Assembly: GCF_020667845.1 (NCBI RefSeq)
Contig: NZ_JAFMPQ010000022.1
Location: 28,092-92,091 of the forward strand
From: Cognatishimia sp. F0-27
Lineage (GTDB): Bacteria; Pseudomonadota; Alphaproteobacteria; Rhodobacterales; Rhodobacteraceae
Length of the DNA stretch: 64,000 bases
Reading direction: 5' to 3'
Positions within the stretch are counted from its first letter, which is position 1; each line of letters opens with the position of its first letter. A program made the position numbers and the translations under genes. The notes beneath the pieces are model-generated. The model was not told the DNA's origin. It did no database searches and saw only the letters and a list, made by a program, of their open reading frames with translations. This document shows, piece after piece, positions 60,486-64,000 of the stretch.

Positions 60486-61679
60486 CTATGCCACCTTCTC
60501 CAGTAACGCCTTCGCCTTCCCCTCCATCACCAACCGCGCATCCTGCTGCGGCTTCGATCGAGCCACCGCTGTGATCCCCTGGACGAAGTCGAAGACGCTC
60601 TCGGGCGGGCGGCCTTCTTCGGCCAGCACCGTTTCGACGATCCGCCCTGTCTCCGCCTTCGAGAACCCACGCTTGCGCAGGAAATCCTGCCGGTCCTCGT
60701 CCGACCGCGCGACGATCTTCTCCCGCGCCGCGCGGATGCCGTCGATGAAGGGCGCGGGTGAGGATTCGGCGAAACGGCTGAGCGCCGGGGCGGCTTCATG
60801 GGCGAAGCGTGAGGCGGCGTATTTCGAATGCCGGATGGTGATCTCCTGGAAATCCTCGACGCCCCAGAGATTGCGGTTCTGGCAGACCGCCCGCAGGTAG
60901 AAGCTCGCGATGCCGAGCGTCTTGGCGCCCACCTCCGAATTCCAGCAATAGAACCCTCGGAAGTAGAGGTCGGGCGAGCCATCGGGCAGCAGCCCCGCCT
61001 CGATCGGGTTCAGGTCGTCGACGAGGAACAGGAACACGTCGCGGTCCGAGGCGTAGAGCGTCGTCGTCTCCTTCGTAACGTCCACGCGCGGGTTATAGAT
61101 ACCGGTCGACCAGTCGAGCACGCCCGGTACCTTCCAGCGCGTATCGCCCGTGCCGTTGCCCGCGATGCGTTGCACGGCGGAGACGAGTTCGTGGTCGTAG
61201 ATGCGGCCGTAGTCGGGGCCGGTCACGGCGCGCAGTTCCGTGCGGCCATCCGCGATTTCCATCGTCTTGATCTGCTCGGCCCGGTGGTTGGACAGCCCGT
61301 ATTGCAGGTTGATGCCCGCCAGCGGCGCAGGCAGTTGCCGCAAATAGGCCGCGGGTGCACCGACGAGGCTCGAGAGCTGGCCGAAGGACCAATGCGTCGG
61401 CGCAATCGGCTCATCCGTCCCCGGCAGGACCAGCCCCAGCTTCTCCGGGTTGTCGCGGTGCGCCTCGACCCGGATCGCCGCACTCTCCACCATGCGCGTC
61501 CGGCTCCGCTCCGCCCGGCCCATGACCGATGCGAAAAGATCGTCGAGCGACAGATACCGCTCGTCATCCGGCCGCGCGAACCACTCGGACGACACGCGGT
61601 CCACGTTCTCGCCGCGCGACACATCCACCTTGTAGCCGCCGTTGATATCACGCCCGGCATCGATGATTTCGGTGTTCAT
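60486..61679 (-). CDS. DUF932 (DUF945-like) protein
   Basis: A 397-residue protein of the DUF932 family, related to phage/plasmid LGT-type proteins: TEPIAP-like DEPIAPTHWSFGQLSSLVG, VTGPDYGRIYDHELVSAVQR, FLVDDLNPIEAGLLPDGSPD and the C-terminal LRKRGFSKAETGRIVETVLA. DUF932 genes are near-universal in this class of element, next to parB, but their function is unknown. ATG 61679 follows GGAGG within the shared RNA leader. The longer frame to 61727 would remove the leader from the noncoding region, which is unlikely. Confidence 0.88.
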   Translation of the reverse strand: MNTEIIDAGRDINGGYKVDVSRGENVDRVSSEWFARPDDERYLSLDDLFASVMGRAERSRTRMVESAAIRVEAHRDNPEKLGLVLPGTDEPIAPTHWSFGQLSSLVGAPAAYLRQLPAPLAGINLQYGLSNHRAEQIKTMEIADGRTELRAVTGPDYGRIYDHELVSAVQRIAGNGTGDTRWKVPGVLDWSTGIYNPRVDVTKETTTLYASDRDVFLFLVDDLNPIEAGLLPDGSPDLYFRGFYCWNSEVGAKTLGIASFYLRAVCQNRNLWGVEDFQEITIRHSKYAASRFAHEAAPALSRFAESSPAPFIDGIRAAREKIVARSDEDRQDFLRKRGFSKAETGRIVETVLAEEGRPPESVFDFVQGITAVARSKPQQDARLVMEGKAKALLEKVA

Positions 61680-61689
61680 TGGAAAACCT

Positions 61690-61737
61690 CCGCGACGGGC
61701 GCCGGAGGCCTCTCCTCCAGCCCTCAACCCGTCACGG
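61690..61737 (-). promoter_or_regulatory. Two-helix RNA leader of the DUF932 gene
   Basis: CCGTGACGGG (61737-61728) pairs with CCCGTCGCGG (61699-61690); the inner seven-base stem CTGGAGG/CCTCCGG closes an AGAGG loop. The outer helix ends ten bases before ATG and overlaps the GGAG ribosome binding site, as in the parB leader. Differences between the copies keep pairing (G-U versus G-C, and a fully changed inner stem). Confidence 0.65.
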
Positions 61738-62065
61738 CACCCCTTCCAGTCTCTTGCTCTTTCGCCGGCCGAGTGGCGGCTTCCCGCGCCACATGGACAC
61801 CCGCGTTGCGCGATTCGGGCCGCCTATGGCAGACTTCGTTCAGGCTAAGGTCTTCGGGCCCTGCCACAGCTTAGGGCCCCTAAATGTTGAGAAACCGCAT
61901 AGCACAGCGCAGTATCTCCGGATTCCGGGCCGCCGATTTGCGCGACGCTGTAGCAGCCGTCAATGCGCCAGACTACGCGAGCATGCGCGCGCCCCACCTT
62001 CAACGCGCTATGATGCATAGGCTTTTTCCTTCGTACGTGTGCCAGCCTCTGGCAGGCTGGTGCTT
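61738..62065. other. Gap between the DUF932 gene and the recombinase operon
   Basis: About 330 bases with no supported gene. It must hold divergent promoters for the DUF932-parB side and for the small-gene/recombinase operon. I saw no strong inverted repeat. Confidence 0.4.
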
Positions 62066-62287
62066 ATGGAAAGGGACCAGAAAAGCAGGCCGGGGGCTGA
62101 CGCCTCAAGGGACGCCCAGGGCTCATCTCGGGAAAGCGGAGCGGCTGAGAACAAAATCGCGCGCCTCACGCCTTCTGGCGATGATCCGCGACTGGTCAAC
62201 CTTGTTCGCTTGTTGGCGCGGCAGGCGGCGAGAGAGTTCATTGAGACAGAGAACAGGCGGCATGCACGGGCTCGCCTCCGCGATTAA
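62066..62287 (+). CDS. Small basic protein upstream of the recombinase
   Basis: A 73-residue protein (MERDQKSRPGADASRDAQGS, ending in a basic helix LVNLVRLLARQAAREFIETE). It ends 12 bases before the recombinase start in the same direction. Short proteins of this design often precede serine recombinase genes in alphaproteobacterial elements; a helper or excision-directionality role is possible but unproved. A GTG at 62039 would add nine residues. Confidence 0.6.
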   Translation: MERDQKSRPGADASRDAQGSSRESGAAENKIARLTPSGDDPRLVNLVRLLARQAAREFIETENRRHARARLRD

Positions 62288-62299
62288 GGGGGCTATCGC

Positions 62300-63982
<1,683 letters not shown>

Positions 63983-64000
63983 ACAGATGGTTTTGTTTTT

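Overview
The window is GC-rich alphaproteobacterial DNA. The gene families (a fused NarK transporter, NnrS/NnrU, UbiT/UbiU/UbiV, an NsrR-type Rrf2 regulator) point to a facultatively denitrifying member of the Rhodobacterales, close to Paracoccus, Rhodobacter or a roseobacter. This is inferred from gene content; no taxonomic marker is present.

Positions 1 to 16,275 look like resident chromosome. First come a fused nitrate/nitrite transporter (cut by the left edge), a Crp/Fnr-type NO regulator flanked by two FNR-like boxes, and an AhpD-like protein. A tightly overlapping eight-gene minus-strand operon follows: a hemerythrin-like repair protein, a DUF2478 protein, 5-formyl-THF cyclo-ligase, ubiT, ubiU, ubiV, nnrS and nnrU. 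It is read divergently from nsrR. Together these genes serve nitrate import, NO sensing, repair of nitrosative damage and O2-independent ubiquinone synthesis during denitrification. A TetR-controlled module with a b561-type cytochrome and an RND efflux pump closes the region.

From about 16.4 kb to 63.9 kb there is an integrative and conjugative element. Its backbone runs almost entirely on the minus strand. Following transcription from right to left it encodes DUF932, ParB, a Toprim protein, DUF2493, SSB, an Xre regulator, a DUF2285 protein, a DUF6499-DUF2285 activator split by a +1 frameshift, an AlpA-like HTH protein, a RepA-like initiator, DUF2840, TraF, DUF736, a lytic transglycosylase, a VirD2-like relaxase, TraG, a ribbon-helix-helix protein, TrbBCDEJ, a TrbK-like protein, TrbLFGI and DUF2274. 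A serine recombinase lies at the right end; its reading frame runs into an initiator tRNA-Met gene at 63,906-63,982.

Four cargo slots interrupt the backbone. They hold (1) a MbcA/ParS-RES toxin-antitoxin pair plus a six-gene type I restriction operon with a half-length HsdS, a TIGR04141/DUF6119 protein and a YgjP-like metallopeptidase, between the RHH gene and trbB; (2) a HORMA/TRIP13 CBASS operon with a divergent WYL regulator and a palindrome between its -35 and -10 boxes; (3) a TyrA-like dehydrogenase and a small membrane protein; (4) an unrecognised, AT-richer gene between parB and the DUF932 gene.

The most striking signals are the FseA-like gene with a candidate UUU-C +1 programmed frameshift site, next to QseM/QseC-like regulators, and a two-helix RNA leader shared by parB and the DUF932 gene, with compensatory pairs and identical spacing to the start codon. 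The restriction operon with accessory genes and the CBASS locus also deserve attention.
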